Shown here in pieces: positions 1 to 9,215 of a DNA stretch of 64,000 nt. Source of the stretch: Palsa-504 sp963795795. Its GTDB lineage: Bacteria > Actinomycetota > Actinomycetes > Streptosporangiales > Streptosporangiaceae. The stretch covers positions 248,001-312,000 of the forward strand of contig CAWCJS010000015.1 of the NCBI GenBank assembly GCA_963795795.1, read 5' to 3'. The position numbers were made by a program, and so were the translations under genes. The first letter of the stretch is position 1, and the number at the start of each line of letters is the position of its first letter. Below the pieces are notes generated by a model that was not told the origin of the DNA, did not search any database, and saw only the letters and a program-made list of their open reading frames with translations.

Positions 1-920
1 TCGCAGCCGCGCCGCTGCACCTGCGTGTACCGGCCCGCGACCGACCGGACCTGCTCGATCGCGCCGATCGCCGGCGTGACGCCGACCCCGAACACGTCCG
101 CCACGGCGAGCGCGACCACCGCGTTGGACCGGTTGGCCCGGCCCGGCAGGATGAGGTCGAGCGTGCGGGACCGGCCGGTGGGGTCGATCACCTCGTCGCC
201 GGCGAGCACCCAGCTGACGGGGGGGCGCCGGTTCGGGCATTCGCCGCAGTGCCAGTCGTCGCCGTCGCGCCGCAGATGCGACCCGCAGTTGGGGCAGCAC
301 CAGGAGTCGTCGTGCCATCGCTGGCCCGCCGCCACCCAGGTGACCCGGCGCGCCTGGCCGGCCGCCCACGCCACGAGCGGGTCGTCGGCGTTGGCGATGA
401 CCCGGCAGTCAGGTGCGCCGGCCAGGGCCGCCCGCCAGCGCCGCGCGAGCAGCCAGATCTCCGCGGCCCGGTCCATCTGGTCCCGGCTGAGGTTGAGCAG
501 CGTCACCACCCGCGCGCCCGTCGCCTCCAGCACGGCCGGCATGTGCTTCTCGTCGACCTCGAGCACGGCCATGGTGGCATCCGGCGCCTTGGCCAGCGCG
601 GACACCAGGCCGGCCTCCATGTTCGCGCCGAACGCGTTGGATGCGACCTGCTGCCCCAGCGTGCCGAGCGCGGCGGTGATGAGCCTGGTCGTGGTGGTCT
701 TCCCGTTCGTCCCGGTAACCAGGACGATGCGGCGGCCGCGGGCCAGCAGGGCGAGCAGGTCCGGCTGCAGCCGCAGGCCGATGATCCCGCCGATGACGGA
801 TCCGTCGCCGCGGCCGGCCAGCCTGGAGGCGCGCCCGGCCGCGCCGCCCACCGTGGTGGCCAGCCGCGCACGCAGGGGAAGACCAGACCGGGAGGAATCC
901 GGCGGCCCGAGATTGCTCAT
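1..920 (-). CDS. murT: MurT, lipid II isoglutaminyl synthase Mur-ligase subunit (3' end outside window)
   Basis: ATP-dependent Mur-ligase-fold subunit that, with the glutaminase GatD, amidates the D-Glu of lipid II to D-isoglutamine at the cytoplasmic membrane. The reverse-strand frame starts with ATG at 920 and is open to the window edge (about 306 residues). A P-loop TGTNGKT lies at residues 69-75. The MurT-specific Cys4-type zinc ribbon is visible around 208-228 (CCPNCG then CGEC), which ordinary MurC-F ligases lack. The family is about 410 residues, so roughly the last quarter is missing, and gatD would be expected just beyond base 1. The start is 10 bp from the end of the upstream gene on the same strand. 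Function by family is firm; the C-terminus is unseen. Confidence 0.9.
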   Translation of the reverse strand, partial: MSNLGPPDSSRSGLPLRARLATTVGGAAGRASRLAGRGDGSVIGGIIGLRLQPDLLALLARGRRIVLVTGTNGKTTTTRLITAALGTLGQQVASNAFGANMEAGLVSALAKAPDATMAVLEVDEKHMPAVLEATGARVVTLLNLSRDQMDRAAEIWLLARRWRAALAGAPDCRVIANADDPLVAWAAGQARRVTWVAAGQRWHDDSWCCPNCGSHLRRDGDDWHCGECPNRRPPVSWVLAGDEVIDPTGRSRTLDLILPGRANRSNAVVALAVADVFGVGVTPAIGAIEQVRSVAGRYTQVQRRGC

Positions 921-930
921 CGCGCTGATG

Positions 931-2694
931 CTATCCGGTCGCCGCGGGGATCAAGTCCGCGTACCAGGACGGCCTGATGATCCGGTGCGGCCAGGAGAGC
1001 ACCACCTCCAGCCACCCTGGTTCCGACCCGGGCGCGCCAACGCCCATCATCCGCGCCGCGTAGCGCAGGCGCGCCTGCACGCTGAGCCCTATCGCCGCGG
1101 TCGCGAGGTCGACGTCGAAGCTCCCGCGGCCGTCCTCGCCGAGCAGCGCGACCCGCGCCGACCGCCGATTCCGCGCCGACTCCATGGACAGCGGATGCCG
1201 CTGAAGGCCGCCGAGGCGGTCCCTGACCCGGATGCCGGGCCAGTCCGGCAATCCGGCCAGGCCGAAGTCCAGGGGCGGCGCGATGTCGTCCAGGCCGATC
1301 GTGTCCCGTCCGAACGGGTTCAGCCGCTCGGTCTCGTGCAGCCACCGCAGCTGCGGGATGACCCACAGCTGCCCGGCGCGGAACGGTACGTCGGCCGAAC
1401 CGTCCAGCATCCTGACCGCCACCGCGGCGGCGACCGACAGCAGGCCCCGCGGGTCGTAGTACCGCCGCAGCGCCGTCGCGCGCGTCGTCACCGCGACGTC
1501 GAGGATGGTGGCCAGCACGCACTCGCGGGTGCGTGGGCTGAGCGCCCGCCAGGCCGATCGCAGCTCGGGGGGTACCCGCGGCAGCGGCCTGCCGGTGAGG
1601 AAGGCGAGCACCAGCGTCTGCGCCCAGAGCCGGAGCCAGACCTGTCCATCCCCGTGCGCGAGCAGGTCGGCCGCGGACAGTTCGTAACCGTCGCACGGGC
1701 GGCGCTGCGTGCACTGGGCGCCGCACGCGGCCGACCTGCGCCCGCGCAGGACCTGCGTGCCGAGCTGCCCGGCCTGGCCGGAACCGGACGCGGCCGCGGC
1801 CTGCTCGGCCGGGCCGGGCGCGACGCTCCAGGATTCGCCGGCCACCACGACCTGTGCGCCGTGGGCGTGCAGGTCCTCCAGCATCCGCCTGAGCCATTCG
1901 GCGGCCAGCGGTCCCGGCCCGGGTCCGCCGGGCTCGGTCACGACGATGGCGAAGCGCGGGTCCAGCGCGGTCCGGCGGTGGTGCTCGCCGCCGCGGCGGC
2001 CGCCCCGCGCCGGGCCGCTCCCGTCGCGCCCGCGCAGCGCCTCCGCGATCCTGATCAGCAGCACGCCGGACAGGAAGAACTGCGCCGCGGAGTCGGCGAG
2101 GCCGCTGGCCAACAGCACGATGTCCCCCTTGAGCAGCCGCCCCGCGTCGGCGGGGTGCCCGCCCTCGAGGAAACGCCCCGCCGGCCCGGCCCAGAGGGGC
2201 TCCAACCTGGCCTGGACGAAGCCGCGAACCGCGGCCCGCGTGCTCCGGTCGTACCCGAGGTCCTCGGCGGCCGCCAGGACCGCGTGCCGCAGCTGGTGGA
2301 AGGCGGGGACGGCCGCCGGTGCCACCATGGCGGGCGGGGTCGCGCCGACCAGGGCGTCCCAGCCGGAGTTCGCGTACGCCCGCCGCAGCCCGGTCCTGAT
2401 CGCGGTGGCCACCGGGTCCGGCAGCGCGAACGCCGCCTCGAACAGGCCTGCCACGCGGTCGGCGTGCGCCTGGACCGGATAGCCGCGCTCGGGTTCGAGC
2501 GGATTGACCATGACCGGGGGCACGCGCGGGTCCGTGAGGTCGATGACCACGGCGTCGCCCGCCGGGGCGGACCGGGCCTGCGCCGTTCTGCCGACAGATC
2601 CGTCCAGGGCCAACGCGAGCCACGGAACGCGCGCCGCCGTGAGCTCACCCAGCACCGCACCGATCTCAGCGCCCTGCTCCCGCGGCATAGTCAC
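931..2694 (-). CDS. HerA/VirD4-like RecA-fold protein with degenerate P-loop
   Basis: 587 residues from a GTG start (third codon ATG). It resembles the C-terminal half of actinobacterial HerA-type DNA-translocase-like proteins: VNPLEPE near residue 60, FLEGGHP near 175, and a helical region with PFGRDTIG near 480. In that family these follow a Walker A loop, but here the matching N-terminal stretch reads MPREQGAEIGAVL, with no GxxGxGK[ST]. The Walker B-like strand reads AIVVTEP, with Thr before the Glu. ATP hydrolysis is therefore doubtful. It sits 53 bp after the 2748-4658 gene and just before murT, so the block is probably one operon. The family link is from recalled sequence patterns; the role is unknown. 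Confidence 0.6.
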   Translation of the reverse strand: MTMPREQGAEIGAVLGELTAARVPWLALALDGSVGRTAQARSAPAGDAVVIDLTDPRVPPVMVNPLEPERGYPVQAHADRVAGLFEAAFALPDPVATAIRTGLRRAYANSGWDALVGATPPAMVAPAAVPAFHQLRHAVLAAAEDLGYDRSTRAAVRGFVQARLEPLWAGPAGRFLEGGHPADAGRLLKGDIVLLASGLADSAAQFFLSGVLLIRIAEALRGRDGSGPARGGRRGGEHHRRTALDPRFAIVVTEPGGPGPGPLAAEWLRRMLEDLHAHGAQVVVAGESWSVAPGPAEQAAAASGSGQAGQLGTQVLRGRRSAACGAQCTQRRPCDGYELSAADLLAHGDGQVWLRLWAQTLVLAFLTGRPLPRVPPELRSAWRALSPRTRECVLATILDVAVTTRATALRRYYDPRGLLSVAAAVAVRMLDGSADVPFRAGQLWVIPQLRWLHETERLNPFGRDTIGLDDIAPPLDFGLAGLPDWPGIRVRDRLGGLQRHPLSMESARNRRSARVALLGEDGRGSFDVDLATAAIGLSVQARLRYAARMMGVGAPGSEPGWLEVVLSWPHRIIRPSWYADLIPAATG

Positions 2695-2747
2695 CCTGAG
2701 TGAATATCAGGTCACCGTCAGGTACGCCACCGATATCGGCACGTGCC

Positions 2748-4658
2748 CTACGAACGTCGCCTGCGCCAGTCCAGGCGCGGCGGCGGCGGCCCGAGGTTGG
2801 GCGGAGGACGGTCGTCGCCAGAACGCCAGGCCGCTGGCGCCGCGGGCGCCGTCTGCGCTTCGCCGCTTGGCGCGGGGCGCGGCGCCGGCGCGACCGCGGC
2901 GGGCTGGGCGCGGAATTCCTCGAGCGTCATCGCGGTCGCGGCGCTGAGCCCGCCGATGGCGGGATTGGCGTCGGCCATGACGACCTGGCGCCCGGCCGGA
3001 CCCGCGTAGGTGATGATCATCGCGCTGGCCGGCAGCTGCTGGAGCTGGTGCTGCTCGATGAGGAATTCCCTGGATCGCTGCAGCCCGAGGGCGAGCGATT
3101 CGCTGTCGCCCGTCGCCGTGGACGTGGTCATCCCCCACGCGGTACTGGAGTTGACGCCTGCGCTGACCGATTCGCTCACGCCGCTGCTGCGCGACGCGCC
3201 GTCCTGGGCGCTGCGGGAGAAACTGGCCGGCCAGGGCCCCTGGCCCGCCCAGCCCGACCCGGTGCCGCGGGTCGTGCCCTCGCTGGCCGACCACGAGTCG
3301 GCGACCGAGCTCACCGAGCCCGTGGTGCTGGTGTACGTACCCGCCGTGGTGTCCGTCACCGAGAGCCCCACCGTCTCGGTGAGCTGGGCGAGCACGAACC
3401 GGTGCTCGGTGCCCAGCTGTTCGCTGGCGGCCTTGGCCTCCTCGGCGTTGCCGAGCCGCATGAATGCCACCGCCGCGTTCCCGCGCCCCAGGCGCTGCCT
3501 GACGTGCGGCGGGATGGAGCGGTAGGCGAGGACGAGCCCGGTGCCGGTGCTCTCGCACGCGTCGCAGAGCCGGTCGAGGGTATCGCCGCGCAGCCGGTCC
3601 GCGCCGAGCACGACGAGCGTGTGCTGCCACGGCGGGACCGGCTCGGCTCCGCGCAGCTCGTGCGTCAGCGCCACGGTCAGGTAGGTACTGAGAACTTTGC
3701 CGTCCAGCACGCCCGCGCTCCTGCTTACCGCGACCACGCGGAGCGGGCTGCGGGGCAGCGGCACGAGCGCCGTGCCCATGGCTGCCAGCCTGCGCAGCTG
3801 GGACTCCAGGACCCAGGCCCGCTCGACCACCACCCGGTCGGTGGCGCCGCGGCCGAACATCGCGGTGAGCGTGTCGACCTGCCCGGCCGTGATCAGCCCC
3901 GCGGCTACGTCGTCCCGCGGGTCGCCGATCTGGGCTAGCGCGCGCAGCGCGGCCGTGACGCTGGCGATCCTCGCCGTGCCGCCGAGCACGTCGATGACCC
4001 GCTCGAGGATGGCGTGGTCGAACGAGAGGTCGCGGGTGGAGCCCTGGTCTTCGGTGACGCTGACCGCCAGCGACAGCACGTCCGCCTGAGCCTGGGTGCG
4101 CAGTCCCGCGCCGAGGTCGAGCCGGGGCAGGTCCCCGGGTAGCACCCAGACCAGCGGGTCGATGCCGCGGGTCCGGGCGAACGCGATCAGGTCCTGGGCG
4201 GCTGAGCCTTCGGACAGGTCGAGGACCGTGACCTCGGCGCCGGCCGCCAGCCGGGGCGCGGCCACCGTGGTGAGCATGGCGGCCCAGCCCGAGAGCGTGC
4301 CGCCGGCGACGTCCACGCGGTGGATCCCGCCCGGCGGGCACACGGCGTACCAGCGCTTCTGGTGCTCATAGGCAAAGCGCTGGGACTGCCAGTCGCGGAC
4401 CCGCCTGGCGTGCTCGGCCTGCCCCGCGAAGAGCTGGCCTTCCTGGGCCTCGCGGATCCGGTCGATCCGGTCCTGCTCGTCAGCCGTCCTCGCTCGCAGG
4501 GCGCGCTCACCCTGCCAGATGGCGTATCCGCTGACGGCCGCGATCAGCACGCCGCAGATCACGCCGAGCCCGGCCACCAGGTCGTTCAGCCAGCCGGCCG
4601 CTCCCAGGGCGATCGCCGCGACGACGATCGTCACGGCGATGACGAACGCCGCCCGCAA
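2748..4658 (-). CDS. Membrane-anchored VirD4/TraG-like RecA-fold protein (non-canonical P-loop)
   Basis: 636 residues counted from a TTG codon at 4658. The frame stays open to 4820 with no ATG/GTG, so a CTG or TTG start upstream is possible. Two N-terminal hydrophobic segments (about residues 3-20 and 28-48) suggest an inner-membrane anchor. The position expected for a P-loop, just before the strand VTVLDLSE, reads GGTLSGWAAM and lacks the lysine. A later strand HTLVVLGADRL occupies the Walker B place. A Ser/Thr-rich low-complexity stretch (about 430-520) precedes the end, and the tail is Pro/Arg-rich. It looks like a coupling-protein relative acting with its two neighbours. Partner and substrate are unknown. 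Confidence 0.55.
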   Translation of the reverse strand: MRAAFVIAVTIVVAAIALGAAGWLNDLVAGLGVICGVLIAAVSGYAIWQGERALRARTADEQDRIDRIREAQEGQLFAGQAEHARRVRDWQSQRFAYEHQKRWYAVCPPGGIHRVDVAGGTLSGWAAMLTTVAAPRLAAGAEVTVLDLSEGSAAQDLIAFARTRGIDPLVWVLPGDLPRLDLGAGLRTQAQADVLSLAVSVTEDQGSTRDLSFDHAILERVIDVLGGTARIASVTAALRALAQIGDPRDDVAAGLITAGQVDTLTAMFGRGATDRVVVERAWVLESQLRRLAAMGTALVPLPRSPLRVVAVSRSAGVLDGKVLSTYLTVALTHELRGAEPVPPWQHTLVVLGADRLRGDTLDRLCDACESTGTGLVLAYRSIPPHVRQRLGRGNAAVAFMRLGNAEEAKAASEQLGTEHRFVLAQLTETVGLSVTDTTAGTYTSTTGSVSSVADSWSASEGTTRGTGSGWAGQGPWPASFSRSAQDGASRSSGVSESVSAGVNSSTAWGMTTSTATGDSESLALGLQRSREFLIEQHQLQQLPASAMIITYAGPAGRQVVMADANPAIGGLSAATAMTLEEFRAQPAAVAPAPRPAPSGEAQTAPAAPAAWRSGDDRPPPNLGPPPPRLDWRRRRS

Positions 4659-4803
4659 CGGCCGGTTGAGCAGGTTCTCCTCGCGCCGCTGAGCCGCCGC
4701 CCAGTCCGGGCTGAGCCGTTCCTGCTCCGGCGGGACGGGCCGGCGCGGCGGCGGCCCGGGCTCGGGAAATGGCGTTGCGTACTGCCAGCCCAGGCAGAGG
4801 CGC

Positions 4804-6523
4804 TCAGCCGGGCGCGAGTGTCACGGGCGCTCCCCGGGGGACCGGCGGATCCGGGCCGGGACGGCCACGGCGCGACGGTACCAGCCGCGGCGGGTCCTTG
4901 ACCGCGAGCACGAACTCACCGTCGCGCAGCGCGGCCGGATCGACCGCGGCCGCGGCGAGCTGCCGCGCCAGCGACGCGTTGGTCATCCGGTGGACCACCA
5001 GCACGTTGGTCAGGTCGGCCAGCTCGCCCGCCACCTGCGCGGCGTGGTAACGGCGAGCACCGGCAGCCCCGTACCGGGCCGCGGGCGATCATGTCCGTCA
5101 CGGAACCGGCCGGCATCGAGCCGCATTCGGTCAGCCAGACGATCCCGTCGCCGTCGACGTCCGATCCGGGCAGCGCTTCGCCCGCCGCCAGCAGGTCCTG
5201 GCAGACCAGCCGGGTGAGCATGACCGAGGCGGCCTCCTGCGGCGCACCGCCGAGGCAGAACAGCGACCGCGCCGCGCTCGGTCACCGCGCGGCCGCAGGT
5301 CGATCTCCCCGGCCGCGCCCTGGGCGGACGGGCGCAGCCACCGGCCGAACGCCGACGCCCGCAGCTCACGTAGTTGCCGGGCGAGCTGCGCGGTGGTCGC
5401 GGGCTCGGCCAGCAGCAGGCTGACCGATACGCGGGTCCGCTCGGCGAGCACGTCGCGCCGGGGGTAGCTGGCCGGCACGTGCTCCACGCGCGCCCGCAGC
5501 GCGGACGGGTTGAGCAGGTGGATGATCTCGTCGAGGACGGGAACCCGCGGGTCACCGGTCGCCACGTCGATCAGCTCGAAGACGTCTTCCAGGTACGCGG
5601 CGCAGCTGCGCCGGTACTGGCTGCCCGGTCCCTCCCAGCTGATCATGCCCATGATCAGCTGCGGCCCGGTGCGCGGGATCGCCGTACCTGAACGGCTCGT
5701 AACAGGCCGGTCCGGTTCGCGCGTCAGCGAGGTCCTGGCCTGAGCCCGCGTGGCCGAACACCTGCAGCGGCGTCCCCGCCGCGGCGCACACCGCAGCCAG
5801 CCGGCGCGGCACACCAGGGTCGGCCGTGAGGTCCACCGCGAGCACCGGCTTGCGCCGCCGCACCGCGGCGTGTACGAGCTGAAAGCTGGTGGTGAGCACG
5901 TCCGCCTCGGCGGAGCCGCACACGCCGACTCCGCCGGCCGCCTCCGACCAGGACACCGCGACCGGGGCGCCGGATCCCGCCGCCACTCCGAGGCAGCCGC
6001 CGTCCCTGGTCACGACGCCGCCCGCCCGGATGGCCCGCCTGGTCGCCGCGCGGCGCAGGGCCGCCAGCAGCCCGGGGCGGGCGGACGGCAGGTTCGGCTC
6101 GTCCGTGTGCAGCCAGCTCACCCAGCCGACGAGCGCCGCTTCGGCGGAGCCGGCCAGGATGGCCAACGGTAGTTGCCGCGGCAGCCAGCTGCCGATCCCG
6201 GCGAACGCGGCGCCCAGGTGCAGCAGGTGGGGCCCGCCGGCGCCCAGGTAGCGGACCACCCGGGCGGGACCGTCGGCGAATCCGGCCGCCGCCACCCGCG
6301 GCCCCGCCGCCAGCGTCCAGGCCGTCCCGACGGCCGCCGGGGCCAGGAGCCACGACAACCGCCACCTGGTGACCTTGGTGACCAGCCAGAAGATGATCGC
6401 GAGGACGAGCGTGAGCTGCGCGAACACCGCGTGCGCCAGGATGATGAGGACCGCGCAGGCGGCCACGATCTCGCCGCGGCGAGGTAGGCCCCTCGGGATG
6501 AGGTATCGAGCACGCCGTGGCAT
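4804..6523 (-). pseudogene. TraG/VirD4-like coupling protein, frameshifted
   Basis: ATG at 6523 begins a protein with hydrophobic N-terminal helices (AVLIILAHAVF, LTLVLAIIFWL). Similarity then passes through several frames: first to about 5680 (PFRYGDP), next from about 5680 to 5295 (LIMGMISWEGPGSQY, EIDLRP), then TERGAVAV, then LGGAPQEAASVML, and finally ELADLTNVLVVHRMT ending at 4804. At least four single-base shifts (near 5675, 5290, 5270 and 5050) are needed to rebuild one protein of about 570 residues. The Walker A position reads GVCGSAEADV, with no lysine, and the Walker B position reads IVWLTECGS, with Thr for Asp. The shifts may be assembly errors; the motif losses are independent of them. 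Confidence 0.65.
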
Positions 6524-7428
6524 CCGTTCCGCCTCTGCTGCGACCCTCCGGCATCTCGATAATAAGGGCGCGGCGGCCGAAATAAGGGCACGGTGACCGA
6601 TGCCTCGGCCGTGTCGATCGCGACCCGGAACAATTCCGGTTTCAGCATCACCACGGTGAGCCCGCCCGGGCCCTCTGTGCCTGAGTCGTCGAACCTGATC
6701 GTCACGCTGGTCACCGGCTGGCCGGGCGACAGCCGCAGGCTGCGGGCCACCGCGGGCTGAGGCGGGCTCATCTCCACGCTCACCGCGACCGCCAGCCTGG
6801 CGGTCAGCCCCGCGCCGAAGGACGAGAACTGCTCGTCGGATTCCGGATAGGAGTCCGTATCCTGATCGGCCGCCGAGTCGTGCAGGTAGGCGGTGGACAC
6901 GGCGGCGGGGTCGCCCGCGGCCGACCACACGCAGCGGATCACGCGGATCGGCGCGCCGGTCGGCAGGCCGAGCGCCCAGGCCACGTCCTGCGGCGCCTCG
7001 CGCCGCGAGACGTGCCGGGAGTGGCAGGTGATCGCGCCGCCCATGGGGTCCAGGCGCGTGCTGAGCCCGCCGACCCCCTCGATGGGGATCCAGTAGTCGG
7101 CCGGACTGGCCCGGTACAGCTGGCCGTCGGGCAGCCGCCGGACCAGCGATCGGCGGGCGAGATCGGTGATGGCGGCGTCGATCTCGGTCAGGCTGACGTT
7201 GTACCGTCTGGCGAGCGCGCTGCGCCGCGGCAGCCGCCAGCCCGGCTCGCGGTGGACGAGCGCCGCCGCCATCCGGTCGGCCAGCACGCCCGCGGCCCGG
7301 ACCGGCGCCGCGGTCGGCGGGTCCGTTCCCTCCGGGCCTCTCTCAGCTCCACGCGGCGTCGCCTGAGCGAGCGGCGAGGCAGGCTGTTCGGGAATCGGAC
7401 CGTCACGTCCCATGGCGTCCGCGGTCAC
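6118..7428 (-). CDS. GntR family regulator with UTRA-like effector domain
   Basis: A GTG start at 7428 (ATG alternative at 7413) lies 3 bp after the pstS stop on the same strand. Residues about 45-105 form a winged-helix GntR domain (GWRLPRRSALARRYNVS), followed by a UTRA-like ligand domain to about residue 285 (VIRCVWSAAGD, LSPGQPVTSV). This would be a ligand-responsive repressor, probably for the RecA-fold cluster below it. Past about 6560 the frame runs on for some 130 residues over the start of the TraG-like gene in another frame. That tail is Arg/Ser-rich and unlike the family, so a real stop near 6530-6560 has probably been lost to an indel. Coordinates give the open frame as it stands. 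Confidence 0.6.
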   Translation of the reverse strand: MTADAMGRDGPIPEQPASPLAQATPRGAERGPEGTDPPTAAPVRAAGVLADRMAAALVHREPGWRLPRRSALARRYNVSLTEIDAAITDLARRSLVRRLPDGQLYRASPADYWIPIEGVGGLSTRLDPMGGAITCHSRHVSRREAPQDVAWALGLPTGAPIRVIRCVWSAAGDPAAVSTAYLHDSAADQDTDSYPESDEQFSSFGAGLTARLAVAVSVEMSPPQPAVARSLRLSPGQPVTSVTIRFDDSGTEGPGGLTVVMLKPELFRVAIDTAEASVTVPLFRPPRPYYRDAGGSQQRRNGCHGVLDTSSRGAYLAAARSWPPARSSSSWRTRCSRSSRSSSRSSSGWSPRSPGGGCRGSWPRRPSGRPGRWRRGRGWRRPDSPTVPPGWSATWAPAGPTCCTWAPRSPGSAAGCRGNYRWPSWPAPPKRRSSAG

Positions 7429-7431
7429 GCG

Positions 7432-8611
7432 TCAGCCCTTGATCTCGGCGATCTGCGCCTGGGACAGGCTGACGACCGATGACGGCAGCGGCTGAAAGTT
7501 CACCTGCGCCAGCTCGGAGGTTCCGCTCGAGATCGCCCAGTCGAGGAATGCCCGCAGGTCCCGCGCCTTCGTGGCGCTGGATTGCGAGATGTTCACGATG
7601 GCGTACTCGTAGTTGATGATCGGGTAGGCCTCCGCGCCCGAGCTGTTGATCAGGGAGAAGACCTCATTCGCCGGCGTGTTGGTGAAGCTGGCCAGGGCCG
7701 CCTGGATCGTTCTTGGGGTCGGCAGTACGTAGTTACCCGAGGGATTGCCGAGCTCAGCCTCGCCCTCCCCGGCCGCCGTGACCTTCGACAGGTAACTGAC
7801 GCCGATGTAGCCGACGGAGCCGGGGGCGGACGCGACGCTGCTGACGACCGCACCGCTACCCGACGCGCCGATCTCACCCGGCTGGCCGGGCCACGCGACC
7901 GTGGTGCCGATGAGCGAGGAGCTCCAGTCGATGGAGTCCTGGGCGTTGAGGTACGAGGTGAACAAGAACGTGCTACCCGAGCTGTCGGCCCGGTGCACGA
8001 GCACGATCTTGGTACCGGGCAGCTTGACACCGGGGTTGACGGACGCGATCGCCGGGTCGTCCCAGGCGGTGATCCTTCCGGAGAAGATCCGCGCCAGTAC
8101 GCTGCCGTTGAGCTTGAGGTGCGTCGACGGGCTGACTCCCGGGATGTTGTAGATCACCATGAGCGCGGCGACCGCCAGCGGAATGTTGACCAAGGCCGGA
8201 TCCTTGGTCATGTCGGCCGGCGACAGGTACGCGTCGGACGCGCCGATATCGGTCGTGCCCGCCGCCGCGGAAGAGATGCCCACGCCCGACGAGGAACTCG
8301 CGGAACGGAGGGTCACCTGCGAGAACTGCGAATGGTAGGCCGCTCCCCACAGGGGGAACAGCGGCGCCATGAGTGAGCTGCCTGTCTCCGACAGGGTTCT
8401 GCGGCCCGGACGCGGGCGACGACTGAACTGATGCTTCGCCAGGGGACGTTGCGGCGGGCGCGGACCCCGATGAGGACGAGGAGGCACTCCCGCTGCAGGC
8501 CGCCAGGGCGACGGTCGAGGCGAGGGCGATCATGGCCAGGGCGCGCTTGCCCGCATGGCCGCAGGCGCGAAGACCGGACGCTCTGTACGGCGCAGGGAGT
8601 TTTACCGCCAC
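7432..8611 (-). CDS. pstS: PstS-like phosphate-binding lipoprotein (single frameshift)
   Basis: Periplasmic-type phosphate-binding protein of the Pst ABC importer, anchored as a lipoprotein. The GTG start at 8611 has AAGGAG 6 nt upstream. The signal peptide ends in a lipobox (ALAAC) followed by a Ser-rich linker. A one-base shift near 8397 moves the frame: before it SSPASGPQ, after it TLSETGSSL. The mature domain has the PstS hallmarks ITAWDDPAI, VHRADSSGST and SVGYIGVSYL. It is divergent from the pstS-pstC-pstA-pstB cluster and reads into the GntR gene 3 bp downstream, so it may lie in the operon of the TraG-like block. The indel is probably an extra A in the sequence. Confidence 0.85.
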
Positions 8612-8780
8612 CGCGTACTCCTTCAGTATTCGCACGCGCGATCCGTATGGCCTTGTTCCGTCTCGGGCAGTTACCCGCGGCTCCCTTCGCCTGCGCGCAT
8701 CACGACGTGCCACCTCCGCGTGCCCGCCCGAAGCGCGGGTGGCACGGTCGGTCTGTCCACGCCCATTGATATGCACTTCA

Positions 8781-8798
8781 GATGAACGAAACACCAAC
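8781..8798 (-). promoter_or_regulatory. Possible PHO-box half-sites upstream of the minus-strand pstS
   Basis: On the minus strand two units with 11-nt spacing (GTTGGTG, then GTTCATC) resemble the actinobacterial PhoP direct-repeat consensus GTTCACC. They lie about 170 bp upstream of the GTG start at 8611. The match is only partial. Confidence 0.35.
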
Positions 8799-9057
8799 GA
8801 ACAGACGGCCTCTTGATGTCATATGGGTTAACAAAGGACCGGGCAAGGATATGCGCAAGCGCTGCGGACCAGTTGTCGCGGCCGCTCGGCGCCCCACGCG
8901 ACGGCAAGCCGAACGAGAGCAGCAGGGTGACGGCAACCCAGTGGTCGCGCTCGAACTCTCGGTCATCCTGATCGGCCGACGGCCGCCCGTTGGACCTGCT
9001 GAGCGCGCCGACCCTAACCCGCCAGCAGACTGGCCGCGGGAACCTGGGACACCAGAA

Positions 9058-9097
9058 CTTAACCTCTTAACTCCCATTTGTCCACCGTACATTTACC
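9058..9097 (+). promoter_or_regulatory. PHO-box-like array of four 11-bp direct repeats
   Basis: Four seven-base units begin at 9058, 9069, 9080 and 9091: CTTAACC, AACTCCC, GTCCACC and ATTTACC. Each is followed by a 4-base spacer, giving an exact 11-nt period. This is the architecture of PhoP binding sites in streptomycetes (consensus GTTCACC repeats). The array ends about 120 bp before the pstS start at 9216, so phosphate-starvation activation of pstS-pstC-pstA-pstB by PhoP is a good inference. Confidence 0.65.
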
Positions 9098-9215
9098 CGT
9101 AATTACCGTCGGCGCGGCCAAACTGGACTGGCGCACCGCGGTTGCAGGCTGACCGGGCCGTCCGGGCTGCGCTCGTTGTGGCTGGAAACATATAAACCCG
9201 TAAGGAGTACCCGAT

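Noticed and set aside
25..2703. 892-codon open frame on the plus strand
   Set aside because: It lies opposite murT and the HerA-like gene, which have recognisable motifs. Its protein is Pro/Arg-rich with no family resemblance, a mirror-strand artefact of high GC.
931..6523. A conjugation system (integrative conjugative element)
   Set aside because: No relaxase, oriT, replication or TraB/SpdB genes accompany the TraG-like genes, and the ATPase motifs are degenerate.
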